A DNA stretch of 64,000 nucleotides, taken from NCBI RefSeq assembly GCF_002729955.1, contig NZ_PBYA01000049.1, positions 62,001 through 126,000 of the forward strand, given 5' to 3'. Source of the stretch: Salinisphaera sp. Its GTDB lineage: Bacteria > Pseudomonadota > Gammaproteobacteria > Nevskiales > Salinisphaeraceae. Below, in pieces: positions 1 to 8,802 of the stretch (within the stretch, counting starts at the first letter, position 1; each line of letters begins with the position of its first letter). Under the pieces are notes generated by a model. That model had not been told where the DNA came from and did not search any database. It worked only from the letters and a program-made list of their open reading frames with translations. The translations under genes and the position numbers were made by a program.

Positions 1-233
1 CCGTCGTTGGAAAGCCAGTCGATACGCACCCGCTCGTCGAGCGCCGTGAAGCTGCGTTCGAACCAGGGCGCGCCGGAGAGGATTGCGTTTTCACGCACGA
101 TGACCCGTGCCTTGGCCTGCAGGCTGTCGTCGACCAGCGCCGCGTTGCGGTCGCCGTCACCGATGTCCTCGGCAAGCGCGCGTTCGACCGTGCTGTCGAT
201 ATCGTCGGGCAGGGTGAGATCGATCTGCGACAT
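1..233 (-). CDS. nadC: Nicotinate-nucleotide pyrophosphorylase (carboxylating), N-terminal part; cut by window edge
   Basis: Reading the minus strand from the ATG at 231-233 gives an N-terminus with the pattern VERALAEDIGDGD, followed by an ARVIVREN and GAPWFE stretch. This is characteristic of the N-terminal domain of quinolinate phosphoribosyltransferase, which converts quinolinate and PRPP to nicotinate mononucleotide in NAD synthesis. About 77 codons are present; the catalytic barrel lies off the left edge. The neighbouring gene egtB is on the same strand but 238 bp upstream, so nadC probably has its own promoter; a TATACT-like hexamer on the minus strand near 440 is the best candidate but has no good -35. 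Identification rests on pattern recognition of a partial protein. Confidence 0.85.
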   Translation of the reverse strand, partial: MSQIDLTLPDDIDSTVERALAEDIGDGDRNAALVDDSLQAKARVIVRENAILSGAPWFERSFTALDERVRIDWLSND

Positions 234-471
234 GGTGTGTCTCGCGTGTTATTAATCCGGCAACAAACAGCTGACTACGTGCGCTGTTTTCAACGCCATC
301 GAGAAACCAACGACCGCAGGTGGCGGTGTTTTTTCGATGGCTTCGCGGCCTTTGGCAACGCTACGTATGCCTTCGCATACATGCCTCGATAACCCGGGTT
401 TGCTCATACCGGGCCCATAACCGCAGGGCGCAGTATAAGACATCGGCCGTTTGCGACCGCGGCCGTTCGCC

Positions 472-1602
472 TCAGGCGCGTGCCAGGCGCAGGCCGGCGT
501 GTACGTGCCGATGGGTGGGCGGATAGAAGTTGCGAAAGCCCGGCCGACACACCTCCGGCTCGCTGTGCACGCTGGCCCCGCGGGCCACGAAATGCGCGCC
601 GTCGAACCACGGCATGGAATAGCCGTCGTAGGGAAAGGCACGAAAGCCGGGGTAGGGATAGAAGGCGTCGTCGCACCATTCCCAGACCTGCTCCACGTCG
701 CCCAAAACGCCGGCACGGCGGGCGGCTTCCCATTCCAGTTCGCGCGGCAGCCGTGCGCCGGCATAGCGGGCAAAAGCGCGGGCTTCGTACCAGCCGATAC
801 CGTGTACGGGCCGTGCGCCCACATCGGGCGTAGTGTCGCCGGCAATCGCCCAGCCATCGGCGAGCGGCTGCCAGTGCTGCGGGTGTTGTACCTGTGCCTG
901 TTCGCGCCAGGCCCAGCCGGCGGCGTCCCACCACTCTCGGCACTCGTAACCACCGGCCTGGATGAACCCGAGCCACTGGTCGTTGGTTACGCAGTACGGC
1001 GCGATCGCGAAGGTGGCCGGGTGGGCCGTGAAGACTGGCTGTTCGTTATCGTAGGCATCGATGGTCGGAGTGCCGATATCCACGCTATGGGCGGCGATCG
1101 TTTCGAAACGGCCATCGGGCTGTGCCGGCTCGATCGCTGCGGGCATGACGTCGTCCGCGGCCAGCGCAAGCTGGGCGCGCACGAGGCGCATGGTTTCCAG
1201 GTGCTGGGCATAGTGCTGGCGTACGAATGCGGCCAGGTAGTCGTCGGTAAGCAACGGGTGATCGACGTCGTTCGCGCGCTGCCAGTAGGCATCGTTTTCT
1301 TCGGCCAGAGCGCTCGCCCAGGCGCGCAGATCGGCGGCGTCGGGCAGACGTGCGCTGCGGGCGTCCTTGGCCGAGATTTCCGGCACGTACAAGTCGCGCC
1401 AGGCCTCGGTAACCGAGCTGTCGCCGAACACGCGCTCGGCCAGCCAGTAGGTTTCCATGAACAGCACATGGCCGACGTGCCAGAGCATGGGGCTGAGTTC
1501 GGGATGGCTCTGGCAGCGCTGCTCGGCGGGGCTGAGTCCGTCGAGCATGGCAACGCTCGCCTGTCGGAGCTGGGCGATACGAGTGGGCGGGTTGGCGGTC
1601 AT
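472..1602 (-). CDS. egtB: Ergothioneine biosynthesis sulfoxide synthase EgtB
   Basis: A 376-residue protein with an N-terminal DinB-like four-helix domain and a C-terminal formylglycine-generating-enzyme-like domain ending in CRPGFRNFYPPTHRHVHAG. EgtB is a non-heme iron enzyme that couples O2, a thiol (gamma-glutamylcysteine or cysteine) and trimethylhistidine (hercynine). The three expected iron ligands can be placed by alignment with mycobacterial EgtB: His45 (in WHVGHVLFMETYWL) and His130 and His134 (in HYAQHLETM). The start ATG overlaps the stop of egtC by 4 bases (ATGA), so the two are translationally coupled. The related selenoneine synthase SenA has the same two domains, but its partners senB and senC are not present while egtC and egtD are adjacent. 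Confidence 0.9.
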   Translation of the reverse strand: MTANPPTRIAQLRQASVAMLDGLSPAEQRCQSHPELSPMLWHVGHVLFMETYWLAERVFGDSSVTEAWRDLYVPEISAKDARSARLPDAADLRAWASALAEENDAYWQRANDVDHPLLTDDYLAAFVRQHYAQHLETMRLVRAQLALAADDVMPAAIEPAQPDGRFETIAAHSVDIGTPTIDAYDNEQPVFTAHPATFAIAPYCVTNDQWLGFIQAGGYECREWWDAAGWAWREQAQVQHPQHWQPLADGWAIAGDTTPDVGARPVHGIGWYEARAFARYAGARLPRELEWEAARRAGVLGDVEQVWEWCDDAFYPYPGFRAFPYDGYSMPWFDGAHFVARGASVHSEPEVCRPGFRNFYPPTHRHVHAGLRLARA

Positions 1603-2366
1603 AGCGATTCCCGTCGCGGTGATTGGCCGGCTTCGGCGATGATCATCTCGCCCGACGCTACACGGGTCCAGCCCGGCTGGTCATCAAACGCTTCCGAGCC
1701 GATCGCCGTGCCGCCATGCCAGTCGGCATGGAAATACAGCGACGGCGCATCACCGTTCACCGCGGCACGCACGGCCACCATCTGGCGACCGTCGCTGGCA
1801 ATCATGTTCAGCAATGCCCGTACCTCGGGCGCATCGGCAAGCCAGCTACGGATAAGCCCGATCACCGCGCGCAGCCGTTCGCTGAGCGTGCCGGTCTGCT
1901 GGCGCATCAGCGCGAACAGGTATTCGGAGTCGGTATTGCCGTTGATGGTGGTTTCGATCTCGGGCGCGATCTGGGCGCGCAGCTGCGAGCGCAGCGTACG
2001 GGCGAAGTTGTCGATGAAGCCGTTGTGGGTGAACAGCCAGTCGTCGCTGTAGAACGGCTGGGTATTGGCATAGTCGGTACCCAGGCCCGCGGTGGCGCTG
2101 CGTACATTGGCCAGCCACAGCGGCGACTTCAGGCTGCGGCCGAGCGAGGCGAGGTTGATATCCGCCCAGATCGGCAGAATTTGTCGATAACCGGCGGGGC
2201 GGCCCGACTCATCGAGCCAGGCGGCACCCCAGCCATCGGCGTTGACCGTCGCGCTGGCCATTTCGCGCGCGGCCCAGGCCTGATGGCCGAGGCCATGCGG
2301 CGGGTCGGTGATCAGCGTGCGCAGAGAAAGCGGGTGCGCGCCGATGAAGCCGGCGATTCGGCACAT
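1599..2366 (-). CDS. egtC: Class II glutamine amidotransferase, ergothioneine pathway hydrolase EgtC
   Basis: 255 residues beginning Met-Cys-Arg-Ile, so removal of Met exposes the catalytic N-terminal cysteine of Ntn-type glutamine amidotransferases. Further family motifs are NADGWG, NVRSATAG and FTHNGFIDN. In the pathway EgtC removes the gamma-glutamyl group from the gamma-glutamyl-hercynylcysteine sulfoxide made by EgtB. Its presence therefore suggests that gamma-glutamylcysteine is the thiol donor here, and a glutamate-cysteine ligase gene lies at 46179-47543. It is first in a two-gene operon with egtB and divergent from egtD across a 90-bp gap holding a dyad. A generic YafJ-like amidotransferase is the alternative, made unlikely by context. 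Confidence 0.88.
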   Translation of the reverse strand: MCRIAGFIGAHPLSLRTLITDPPHGLGHQAWAAREMASATVNADGWGAAWLDESGRPAGYRQILPIWADINLASLGRSLKSPLWLANVRSATAGLGTDYANTQPFYSDDWLFTHNGFIDNFARTLRSQLRAQIAPEIETTINGNTDSEYLFALMRQQTGTLSERLRAVIGLIRSWLADAPEVRALLNMIASDGRQMVAVRAAVNGDAPSLYFHADWHGGTAIGSEAFDDQPGWTRVASGEMIIAEAGQSPRRESL

Positions 2367-2386
2367 CCGTACAAGTCCGAAATATT

Positions 2387-2411
2387 AAGGTTACCCACCG
2401 ATGATAACCTT
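2387..2411. promoter_or_regulatory. Inverted repeat in the egtC/egtD divergent promoter region
   Basis: A perfect 7-base dyad, AAGGTTA at 2387-2393 and TAACCTT at 2405-2411, with an 11-base spacer sits between the divergent egtC and egtD starts. An AT-rich hexamer (TAATAT on the minus strand) abuts its left arm and could be the -10 of egtCB. The symmetric placement suggests a binding site for a regulator acting on both transcripts. The regulator is unknown. Confidence 0.45.
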
Positions 2412-2456
2412 CCGGCATCAACACGCCCAAAGAACCGCACAGCGGAACAGCATCTT

Positions 2457-3455
2457 ATGACCGATTCCCCGACCGGCACACGCCTGACGAGCACGGACGT
2501 GGCGCCCGAGCGGCAGCTGGCGTCTCTTGCCGATGATGTAAGCGCCGGCCTGCTGGCGCCTCCGCGCTGGCTGTCGCCGAAATATTTCTACGATGATCAC
2601 GGCTCGGCCCTGTTCGAGGCCATCTGTGCCACCCCGGAGTATTACCCGTCGCGCAGCGAAGCCGGCCTGCTCGCAGCGCACGGCCGCGAGATCATCGAAG
2701 CGGCCGCGCCCGAGCATATGCTCGAACTGGGCAGCGGCAGCTCGCGCAAGACGCGGCATCTGCTCGACGCCTGCGACGCCCTGAACCGCCCCTGTCGATA
2801 CTGGCCGTTCGACGTCAGCGCGCAGATGATGCTGGACGCCGGCGCGCAGCTGGTGGCCGACTACGACTGGCTGTCGGTGCATGCGCTGATCGGCGACTAC
2901 ACCGGCGGGCTTGCGAATGTGCCGCTGCCCGACCAGGGGCGCCGTCTGATCGTGTTTCTGGGCGGCACGCTGGGCAATTTCGAACCGGCGGATGCGCTGG
3001 CCATGCTCGAGCAGATTGCTGCGCTCATGCGCGACGACGACCGGCTTCTACTCGGCGTCGATCGGGTCAAGGACACGGCGACGCTCGAGGCGGCCTACGA
3101 CGATGCCGAGGGCGTGACAGCGGACTTCAACCGCAACGTACTGCGCGTGCTCAACCGCGAGCTCGACGGCGATTTCCCGGTGCAGGATTACAGCCACCGT
3201 GCGGTGTTCGACCGCGACATGGCACGTATCGAGATGCGTCTCGCGGCCGATCATGCCCACCGGGTCACCCTGGCCGCGCTGGATACGACGATCGATATCG
3301 AGGCGGGCGAGGAAATCGTCACCGAATTCAGCCACAAGTTCACCCCGGACACGCTCGCCGCGCTGCTCGAAACCGCCGGGCTGACCATCGATCGCCACTT
3401 CGAAGCCGAAGGCGGCGCCTATTCGCTGGTACTGGCCGGCAAGGCCAACCCCTGA
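2457..3455 (+). CDS. egtD: L-histidine N(alpha)-methyltransferase EgtD
   Basis: 332 residues from the ATG at 2457. EgtD trimethylates the alpha-amino group of histidine with three SAM to give hercynine, the first step of ergothioneine synthesis. Visible family features are SPKYFYDDHGSALFEAI (the conserved N-terminal substrate-domain motif), MLELGSGSSRKTRHLL (SAM-binding loop) and FLGGTLGNFEPADA. The length matches the family (about 320 aa). The open frame continues upstream to 1623 only because it is antisense to egtC; ATG 2457 is the start that gives the usual N-terminus. Divergent from egtC-egtB. No egtE (PLP C-S lyase) is seen nearby. Confidence 0.93.
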   Translation: MTDSPTGTRLTSTDVAPERQLASLADDVSAGLLAPPRWLSPKYFYDDHGSALFEAICATPEYYPSRSEAGLLAAHGREIIEAAAPEHMLELGSGSSRKTRHLLDACDALNRPCRYWPFDVSAQMMLDAGAQLVADYDWLSVHALIGDYTGGLANVPLPDQGRRLIVFLGGTLGNFEPADALAMLEQIAALMRDDDRLLLGVDRVKDTATLEAAYDDAEGVTADFNRNVLRVLNRELDGDFPVQDYSHRAVFDRDMARIEMRLAADHAHRVTLAALDTTIDIEAGEEIVTEFSHKFTPDTLAALLETAGLTIDRHFEAEGGAYSLVLAGKANP

Positions 3456-3650
3456 GCTGGAACGGCCGTCGACCAGGGCAGGTCGCCGCATTCACGGATT
3501 GAAGCAGCGGTCGGTGGTGGTCCGGCGTAAACGCCCGGACCCGTCGTGTAGCCGGCCGAAGCGAGATACGCACCTTGAATCAGCGTTCTTCGGCGTGAGT
3601 CGGCGCAGAGAAACCGTGTTGCTTCGAATGCGTTCGACCTCGGGCCGGTA

Positions 3651-4547
3651 TCAGATATCGAGTAGATCCAGCAGCAGGGCTTTCTGGGCATGCAGGCGGT
3701 TTTCGGCCTCGTCCCAGACCACGCTGTGGGGCCCGTCGATGACTTCGGCGCTGACTTCCTCGCCGCGATGGGCGGGCAGGCAGTGCATGAACAGCGCATC
3801 GTCCTTGGCCCAGCTCATCAGCGCCTTGTTGACCTGGAAGTTGGCAAAGTCGGCCAGACGGACCTCGCGGTCGTCCTCGTCGCCCATGCTCGCCCAGACG
3901 TCGGTTACCACCAGGTCGGCGCCGTCGGCGGCCTGGGGGGCGTCTTCGCAGATCACCGCTCGCTCGCCGCAGGTCTTGAGAATCTGCGGGTTCGGGCCGT
4001 AGCCCTCGGGCGTGGCGATCCGCAGCTCGAAACCCAGCAGACGGGCGGCCAGCATGTAGGAGTGGCACATGTTGTTGCCATCGCCGATCCAGGCCACCGT
4101 CTTGCCGGCGATATCGCCGCGGTGTTCCTGATAGGTCTGCAGGTCCGCCAGCAGCTGGCAGGGATGCAGCCGATCGGTGAGCCCGTTGATGACCGGCACA
4201 CTGGAATAGGCCGCAAAGCGTTCCAGCATCTCGTGCGAGTGGTTGCGGATCATCACCACGTCGACCATGCGCGAGAGTACGCGGGCGGTGTCTTCCACCG
4301 GTTCGCCGCGCCCGATCTGGGTATCGCCCGGCGACAGAAAGATGGCATGGCCGCCGAGCTGGGTCATGCCCGCTTCGAACGACACGCGCGTGCGCGTCGA
4401 GGCCTTTTCGAAGAGCATGCCGAGCGTCCGACCCACGAAGGGCTGTTTGCCGCGCGGCTCGCGCTTGAGGGCAATGGCATTGTCGATCACACGGCGAATG
4501 CCGTCGGCGCCCAGGTCATCCAGGCTCAGAAAATGGCGCAGGGTCAT
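3651..4547 (-). CDS. argF: Ornithine carbamoyltransferase
   Basis: 298 residues from the ATG at 4547. Condenses ornithine and carbamoyl phosphate to citrulline in arginine synthesis. The carbamoyl-phosphate motif appears as [15 protein letters not shown], the HPCQ ornithine/carbamoyl-phosphate motif as [11 protein letters not shown], and the C-terminal ornithine-binding motif as [10 protein letters not shown]. It follows argD after only 2 bases, so the pair forms an operon. Its carbamoyl-phosphate supply, carAB, lies further along in the window. The open frame extends 23 codons upstream into argD, but the family N-terminus ([12 protein letters not shown]) starts at 4547. About 195 bp between egtD and this gene (convergent ends) show no strong terminator. 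Confidence 0.96.
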   Translation of the reverse strand: MTLRHFLSLDDLGADGIRRVIDNAIALKREPRGKQPFVGRTLGMLFEKASTRTRVSFEAGMTQLGGHAIFLSPGDTQIGRGEPVEDTARVLSRMVDVVMIRNHSHEMLERFAAYSSVPVINGLTDRLHPCQLLADLQTYQEHRGDIAGKTVAWIGDGNNMCHSYMLAARLLGFELRIATPEGYGPNPQILKTCGERAVICEDAPQAADGADLVVTDVWASMGDEDDREVRLADFANFQVNKALMSWAKDDALFMHCLPAHRGEEVSAEVIDGPHSVVWDEAENRLHAQKALLLDLLDI

Positions 4548-4549
4548 GG

Positions 4550-5755
4550 TCAGCTTGCTTGGTTGGAACGTGTGGAATGCGACGCCGGCGCGGCGACGCT
4601 TTCGATGAGATAGCACACGCCATCCACCAGTCGTTCGACTTCGGCCGGGCCGATGATCAACGGCGGCAGCAGGCGAATGACGTTGGCGGCGGTGACGTTG
4701 AGCAGAATGCCCTGCTCGCGGGCCGTGTCCACGAGGTGGGCGCAGGGTTCGGCGAGCTCGATGCCGATCATCAGCCCCATGCCGCGGATCTCCCGGACAT
4801 GGTCGAGGCCGTCGACCCGTGCCTCGATCTGGCTGCGGATAGAATCGCCCATGGCCTGGGCGTGGGCCAGCAGGCCCTGCTTGTCGATGGTTTCCAGTAC
4901 GGCCAGTGCGGCACGACAGGCCAGGGGATTGCCGCCGAAGGTGGAGCCGTGGCTACCCGGGCCGAACAGCGGCGTGGCCTTGCCGGCGACCAGCGCCGCG
5001 CCGATGGGCACGCCACCCGCCAACCCCTTGGCCAGCCCCATTACATCCGGGGTGATACCGGCGGCCTGATGGGCGAACCAGTGGCCGGTGCGGCCGACGC
5101 CGCTTTGTACTTCGTCGACCATCATCAGCCAGTCGCGTTCGTCGCAGAGCCGACGCACGCCCGGGAGAAAGTCGGCCGGCGGCACGCGTACGCCGCCTTC
5201 GCCCTGGATCGGTTCGACCAGCACGGCAGCGATGTTGGCATCGTCGAGCGCGGCGATGGCGTCGACATCGCCATAGGGCACGCGCAGAAAGCCTTCCGGC
5301 AGCGGCTCGAAGCCCTTCTGGGCGTTGACGTTGCCGGTCGCGGCCAGGGCGGCGAGGGTGCGTCCGTGAAAGGAATTCTCCATCACCACGACCACGGGCC
5401 TGTCGATGCCGCGATTGTGGCCGTGCAGCCGGGCCAGCTTGATGGCGGCCTCGTTGGCTTCGCTACCGCTGTTACCGAAGAACACGGCCTCCATGCCGGC
5501 GACTTCGCACAGGCGGTCGGCCAGGCGGGTCTGTACCTCGATCTCGTAGAGATTGGACGTGTGCAGCAGTCGGCCGGCCTGATCGGCGATGGCGTCGACC
5601 AGTGCCGGATGGGCATGGCCGAGCGTGTTCACCGCGATGCCGGACAGGGCATCGAGATAGCGCCTGCCGTGGCTGTCGAACAGCCAGGCGCCTTCGCCGC
5701 GCTCGAAGGCGATGGGTTGGCGTTTATAAGTCGGAATCAGATGCGAGTTGGCCAT
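4550..5755 (-). CDS. argD: Acetylornithine aminotransferase
   Basis: 401 residues, class III PLP-dependent aminotransferase converting N-acetylglutamate semialdehyde to N-acetylornithine; it can also act as succinyl-diaminopimelate aminotransferase in lysine synthesis. The PLP lysine lies in [14 protein letters not shown], with upstream motifs [31 protein letters not shown] and [14 protein letters not shown]. Start chosen at the ATG at 5755, giving [20 protein letters not shown], the usual ArgD start; the frame stays open 20 codons further upstream. First gene of argD-argF. Confidence 0.94.
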   Translation of the reverse strand: MANSHLIPTYKRQPIAFERGEGAWLFDSHGRRYLDALSGIAVNTLGHAHPALVDAIADQAGRLLHTSNLYEIEVQTRLADRLCEVAGMEAVFFGNSGSEANEAAIKLARLHGHNRGIDRPVVVVMENSFHGRTLAALAATGNVNAQKGFEPLPEGFLRVPYGDVDAIAALDDANIAAVLVEPIQGEGGVRVPPADFLPGVRRLCDERDWLMMVDEVQSGVGRTGHWFAHQAAGITPDVMGLAKGLAGGVPIGAALVAGKATPLFGPGSHGSTFGGNPLACRAALAVLETIDKQGLLAHAQAMGDSIRSQIEARVDGLDHVREIRGMGLMIGIELAEPCAHLVDTAREQGILLNVTAANVIRLLPPLIIGPAEVERLVDGVCYLIESVAAPASHSTRSNQAS

Positions 5756-5816
5756 AAGGCGTCCTGATGGGGTGGGCGTGCCGGCGAAACCCGATCGCCG
5801 CATACCGATCCCCAAA

Positions 5817-5850
5817 CGAAAAACGACCCCGCCGCATCGCGACGGGGCCG
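5817..5850 (-). terminator. Rho-independent terminator of sodA
   Basis: On the minus strand a 9-bp stem (CCCCGTCGC paired with GCGGCGGGG, one G-U) closes a short loop and is followed by TCGTTTTTCGTTT. It lies 27 bases past the sodA stop and before argD, so sodA is a separate unit. Confidence 0.75.
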
Positions 5851-5876
5851 TATTCTAGCGCAAACTGCGGATCGTT

Positions 5877-6485
5877 CTAGTCGACCTGCTCGTCGTAGCG
5901 CTTGGCGATGCCGTCCCAGTTGACGACGTTCCACCAGGCATCCACGTATTCCGGCTTGCGGTTCTGGTACTTCAGATAGAAGGCGTGCTCCCAGACGTCC
6001 AGGCCCATGACCGGCTTACCGGACTCGGACACCACGTCCATGATCGGGTTGTCCTGATTCTGGGTGGACACGATCTTGAGCTGGTTGCCCTGCGGCACCA
6101 GCCATACGAAGCCCGAGCCGAACAGGCCGGTGGCCGCGTTCGTGAACTCTTCCTTGAAGGCATCGAAGGAGCCGAAGCTGGAGTCGATGGCCGTGCCCAG
6201 GCCGCCGGTCGGCTTGCCGCCGCCGGAAGGCGACATGCTGTCCCAGAACAGAATGTGGTTGTAGTAACCACCGCCCTGATTGCGCACGCCGGGGCCGTGC
6301 TGGCCGGCCTTGGACAGAATCGTTTCCAGATCCTGGTCTTCGAGCTCGGTGCCTTCGATGGCTTTCTTGAATTTGGTCAGATAAGCGTTGTGATGCTTCT
6401 CGTAGTGGATCTCCATCGTACGACCATCGATATACGGCTCGAGCGCATCGTAGTCATACGGTAGATCGGGCAGTTCAAATGCCAT
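5877..6485 (-). CDS. sodA: Superoxide dismutase, Mn-type by active-site residues
   Basis: 202 residues, Fe/Mn superoxide dismutase family. Metal ligands are visible as His in HYEKHHNAY, His in YYNHILFW, Asp and His in DVWEHAFY. The metal-tuning glutamine sits in the C-terminal domain in STQNQDNPIM, as in MnSOD, while the place where FeSOD has AAQVWNH is occupied by NQGGGYYNH. This makes a Mn or cambialistic enzyme more likely than a strict FeSOD. No signal peptide, so cytoplasmic. Start at ATG 6485, preceded by AAGGGAT; the frame is open 11 codons further up. Monocistronic, with its own promoter and terminator. Confidence 0.93.
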   Translation of the reverse strand: MAFELPDLPYDYDALEPYIDGRTMEIHYEKHHNAYLTKFKKAIEGTELEDQDLETILSKAGQHGPGVRNQGGGYYNHILFWDSMSPSGGGKPTGGLGTAIDSSFGSFDAFKEEFTNAATGLFGSGFVWLVPQGNQLKIVSTQNQDNPIMDVVSESGKPVMGLDVWEHAFYLKYQNRKPEYVDAWWNVVNWDGIAKRYDEQVD

Positions 6486-6529
6486 GACGTATCCCTTGTA
6501 TTGAGATGAGTGAATCAACGCCGACTAGT

Positions 6530-6557
6530 TATATAGGGTTTGTCCGTCATTTTTCAA
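6530..6557 (-). promoter_or_regulatory. Sigma-70-type promoter for sodA
   Basis: Minus strand TTGAAA (6557-6552), 16-base spacer, TATATA (6535-6530). Predicted transcript start is near 6523, giving a leader of about 38 bases before the ATG at 6485. Position and match to consensus are both good. Confidence 0.6.
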
Positions 6558-6818
6558 AGCGCGGCGGGCATATCCGCGCTGCCACGCGGCTTTGCCGCAC
6601 GACACGACGGGCGGTTTGCGCGGGCGCTGCGAGGGCCTGTCGCGGTATCGCGCAGCCTGTCCGCAAGGGGCGAGTCGCCGTGTCGAGCGTGCGAGGACCA
6701 ATACGCGCAACGCCGCGGGCCGCGCCGGCTTATTCTGGTGGGCGATCCAGGCCGTGCCGACGAGTGCCCGCCAAGCGCGGGCTCGTACGAAACGTCGACA
6801 GGCCCTAGACTCGACCCC
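6558..6818. other. Gene-free interval between sodA and the hyuB-like gene
   Basis: The gap between the divergent starts of sodA and the hydantoinase-B gene is 333 bp. Apart from the sodA promoter, I see only a weak -10-like TAGACT at 6806-6811 just ahead of the hyuB start. Both strands are open in several frames because of high GC, but no frame gives a recognisable protein. Confidence 0.5.
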
Positions 6819-8393
6819 ATGAACGATAAAGCGCATTCCAAGCCCGCCGACGCCATCGAATTGGCGATTTTCGCCAGCCGTATCACCGCGGTCTGTGAAG
6901 AGATGGGCGCGAGCCTCGCGCAGGCTGCCTTTTCGCCCAATATCCGCGATCGGCTGGATTACTCCTGCGCGGTGTTCGATGCGCAGGGGCGCCTGTGCGC
7001 CCAGGCGGCGCATATCCCGGTGCATCTCGGCAGCATGGCGTATGCGATGGCCGATATCGTCGCCGCGCGCGATTGGGCGCCGGGGCAGATGATCGCGCTC
7101 AACGATCCGTATCTGGGCGGCACGCACTTGCCGGACGTGACCCTGATCGCGCCGCTGTTCGTGGGCGAGCAGCTGGTCGCCTTCGTGGCCAATCGTGCCC
7201 ACCACGCCGATATCGGGGCCGACTCGCCCGGGTCCATGCCGCTGTCGAGCAGCCTCGATGAAGAAGGGCTCGTGATCGCGCCGGTCGCGCTGGTGGATAA
7301 CGATCGTATCGACGAATCGGTACTGGGTGGTTGGCTTAAGCACCTGCGCAACCCGCCGATTGCACGCGGGGATTTCAGCGCCCAGATCGCGGCCAACCGG
7401 GTCGGCTTGAAACGTTTGTCGGCGCTGATCGGCGAGGGCGAGGCCGCTGATGTGCATGCCTTTCGCGAGCGGCTGCGCGAGTACAACGACTATGCCCGGG
7501 AACTGGCCGCCAGCGCGCTGCGCGAATTGCCCAACGGCCGCTATACGTTCACCGATGTGCTCGACGACGACGGTCAGGGCAACCGCGACCTGGCGATCGC
7601 CTGTCGGATCGATATCGATAACGGCCATATCGCCGTCGATTTCGCCGGCAGCGCGCAGCAGACAGCAGGCAACGTGAACTGCCCGCTGTCGGTGACCGCC
7701 GCCGGCGCGCTCTACGTATTTCGCTGCCTCATGCCCGAACAGGTGCCGGCCTGTGCCGGGGCGTTCGAGGACATCGAAATCAGTGCGCCGGAAGGCTCGC
7801 TGCTCAACGCGTGCCATCCGCACGCGGTGGCGGCCGGCAACGTCGAAACCAGCCAGCGTGTTGTGGACGCCGTGCTCGGCGCGCTCGCCCAGGCCATCGG
7901 CGACCGGATTCCCGCCGCCAGCCACGGCAGCATGAACAACGTCGCGCTCGGCTCGCATGGCGCCGATACGTCCTGGGACTACTACGAAACCATGGGCGGC
8001 GGGCTGGGCGCAGGGCCAAACCGGCCCGGTGCGAGTGGGGTGCAGGCGCATATGACCAATACGCTCAATACGCCGGTCGAGGTGCTGGAACGCCATTTCC
8101 CTCTGCGCATGCGCCGCTATGCGCTGCGTCGCGACAGCGGCGGCGCGGGGGCAAAGCGCGGCGGGGACGGGCTGATTCGTGAGATCGAGTTCCTGGCCGA
8201 AGCCAGCTACACCGTGCTCGCCGAACGCCGGCGGCATGCGCCCTGGGGGCGTGCGGGCGGGGCGGATGGCGCGCCGGGCGAGAACCGGCTCGACGGCGAT
8301 AGCCTCGCACCGAAATGCACCGGCGTGGCAAGCGCGGGGCAGCGTCTGACCATCGCATCGGCCGGCGGCGGCGGCTACGGCGTTTCGTCGTAA
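6819..8393 (+). CDS. Hydantoinase B / oxoprolinase family protein (HyuB-like), without an adjacent HyuA
   Basis: 524 residues from ATG 6819. The family is the B subunit of ATP-dependent N-methylhydantoinase, 5-oxoprolinase and acetone carboxylase-like enzymes. Typical stretches are AIELAIFASRITAVCEEMG near the start, SPNIRDRLDYSCAVFD, NDPYLGGTHLPDV (metal-site region), VANRAHHADIG and GSMNNVALG. The protein appears full length. HyuB normally works with the ATP-binding HyuA subunit encoded next to it, but neither flank carries hyuA, so the partner is elsewhere or the protein acts alone. Upstream in-frame codons are open to 6540 but show no conserved sequence. The predicted -10 hexamer is so close to the ATG that the message could be leaderless. 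Confidence 0.82.
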   Translation: MNDKAHSKPADAIELAIFASRITAVCEEMGASLAQAAFSPNIRDRLDYSCAVFDAQGRLCAQAAHIPVHLGSMAYAMADIVAARDWAPGQMIALNDPYLGGTHLPDVTLIAPLFVGEQLVAFVANRAHHADIGADSPGSMPLSSSLDEEGLVIAPVALVDNDRIDESVLGGWLKHLRNPPIARGDFSAQIAANRVGLKRLSALIGEGEAADVHAFRERLREYNDYARELAASALRELPNGRYTFTDVLDDDGQGNRDLAIACRIDIDNGHIAVDFAGSAQQTAGNVNCPLSVTAAGALYVFRCLMPEQVPACAGAFEDIEISAPEGSLLNACHPHAVAAGNVETSQRVVDAVLGALAQAIGDRIPAASHGSMNNVALGSHGADTSWDYYETMGGGLGAGPNRPGASGVQAHMTNTLNTPVEVLERHFPLRMRRYALRRDSGGAGAKRGGDGLIREIEFLAEASYTVLAERRRHAPWGRAGGADGAPGENRLDGDSLAPKCTGVASAGQRLTIASAGGGGYGVSS

Positions 8394-8413
8394 CGTGGCC
8401 TCGACAGGCGCGT

Positions 8414-8419
8414 TATAAT
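8414..8419 (+). promoter_or_regulatory. -10 element upstream of grxD
   Basis: A perfect TATAAT hexamer 41 bases ahead of the grxD ATG and about 20 bases past the hyuB stop. No good -35 is present at the usual distance, so strength is uncertain. Confidence 0.5.
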
Positions 8420-8460
8420 CGGGGCAATACAACAGTTTTTTCGAATCAGAGGACAACGCC

Positions 8461-8790
8461 ATGAGCGCGAAGGCAATGGAAGTCATCAAGAACGAGGTCG
8501 AGAACAATCCGATCGTGCTTTACATGAAAGGCACGCCGGACTTCCCGCAGTGCGGTTTCTCGGCCCGCAGCGCCGAGGCGATCAAGGCCTGCGGCGTACC
8601 GTTCAAGGCCGTGAACGTATTCGACGACGAAGAGATCTATCGCCAGGGCGTGAAGGTGTATTCGAACTGGCCGACCATTCCGCAGCTGTTCGTCAACGGC
8701 GAGCTGGTGGGCGGTTCGGATATCGTCATCGACATGTTCCAGTCCGGCGAGCTCAAGACGATGCTCGAAAACGCAGCCAACAAGGGCTGA
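8461..8790 (+). CDS. grxD: Monothiol glutaredoxin, Grx4 type
   Basis: 109 residues with the active-site CGFS (in FPQCGFSARSAEAI) that defines monothiol glutaredoxins; also YMKGTPDFPQ, WPTIPQLFVNGELVGGSDI (the cis-Pro loop and GG-D glutathione-binding motif). These proteins bind a [2Fe-2S] cluster with glutathione, usually as a homodimer or with BolA, and act in Fe-S cluster delivery. RBS GAGGA lies 8 bases before the ATG. A terminator immediately follows, so the gene is a single transcription unit. Confidence 0.96.
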   Translation: MSAKAMEVIKNEVENNPIVLYMKGTPDFPQCGFSARSAEAIKACGVPFKAVNVFDDEEIYRQGVKVYSNWPTIPQLFVNGELVGGSDIVIDMFQSGELKTMLENAANKG

Positions 8791-8802
8791 TACGAATACC
8801 AG

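Noticed and set aside
472-1602. Selenoneine synthase SenA instead of EgtB
   Set aside because: The domain layout is shared, but senB and senC are absent, while egtC overlaps the gene and egtD is divergent from it.
5877-6485. Iron-type superoxide dismutase (sodB)
   Set aside because: The glutamine near the metal is in the MnSOD position (NQDNP) and the FeSOD pattern AAQVWNH is missing.
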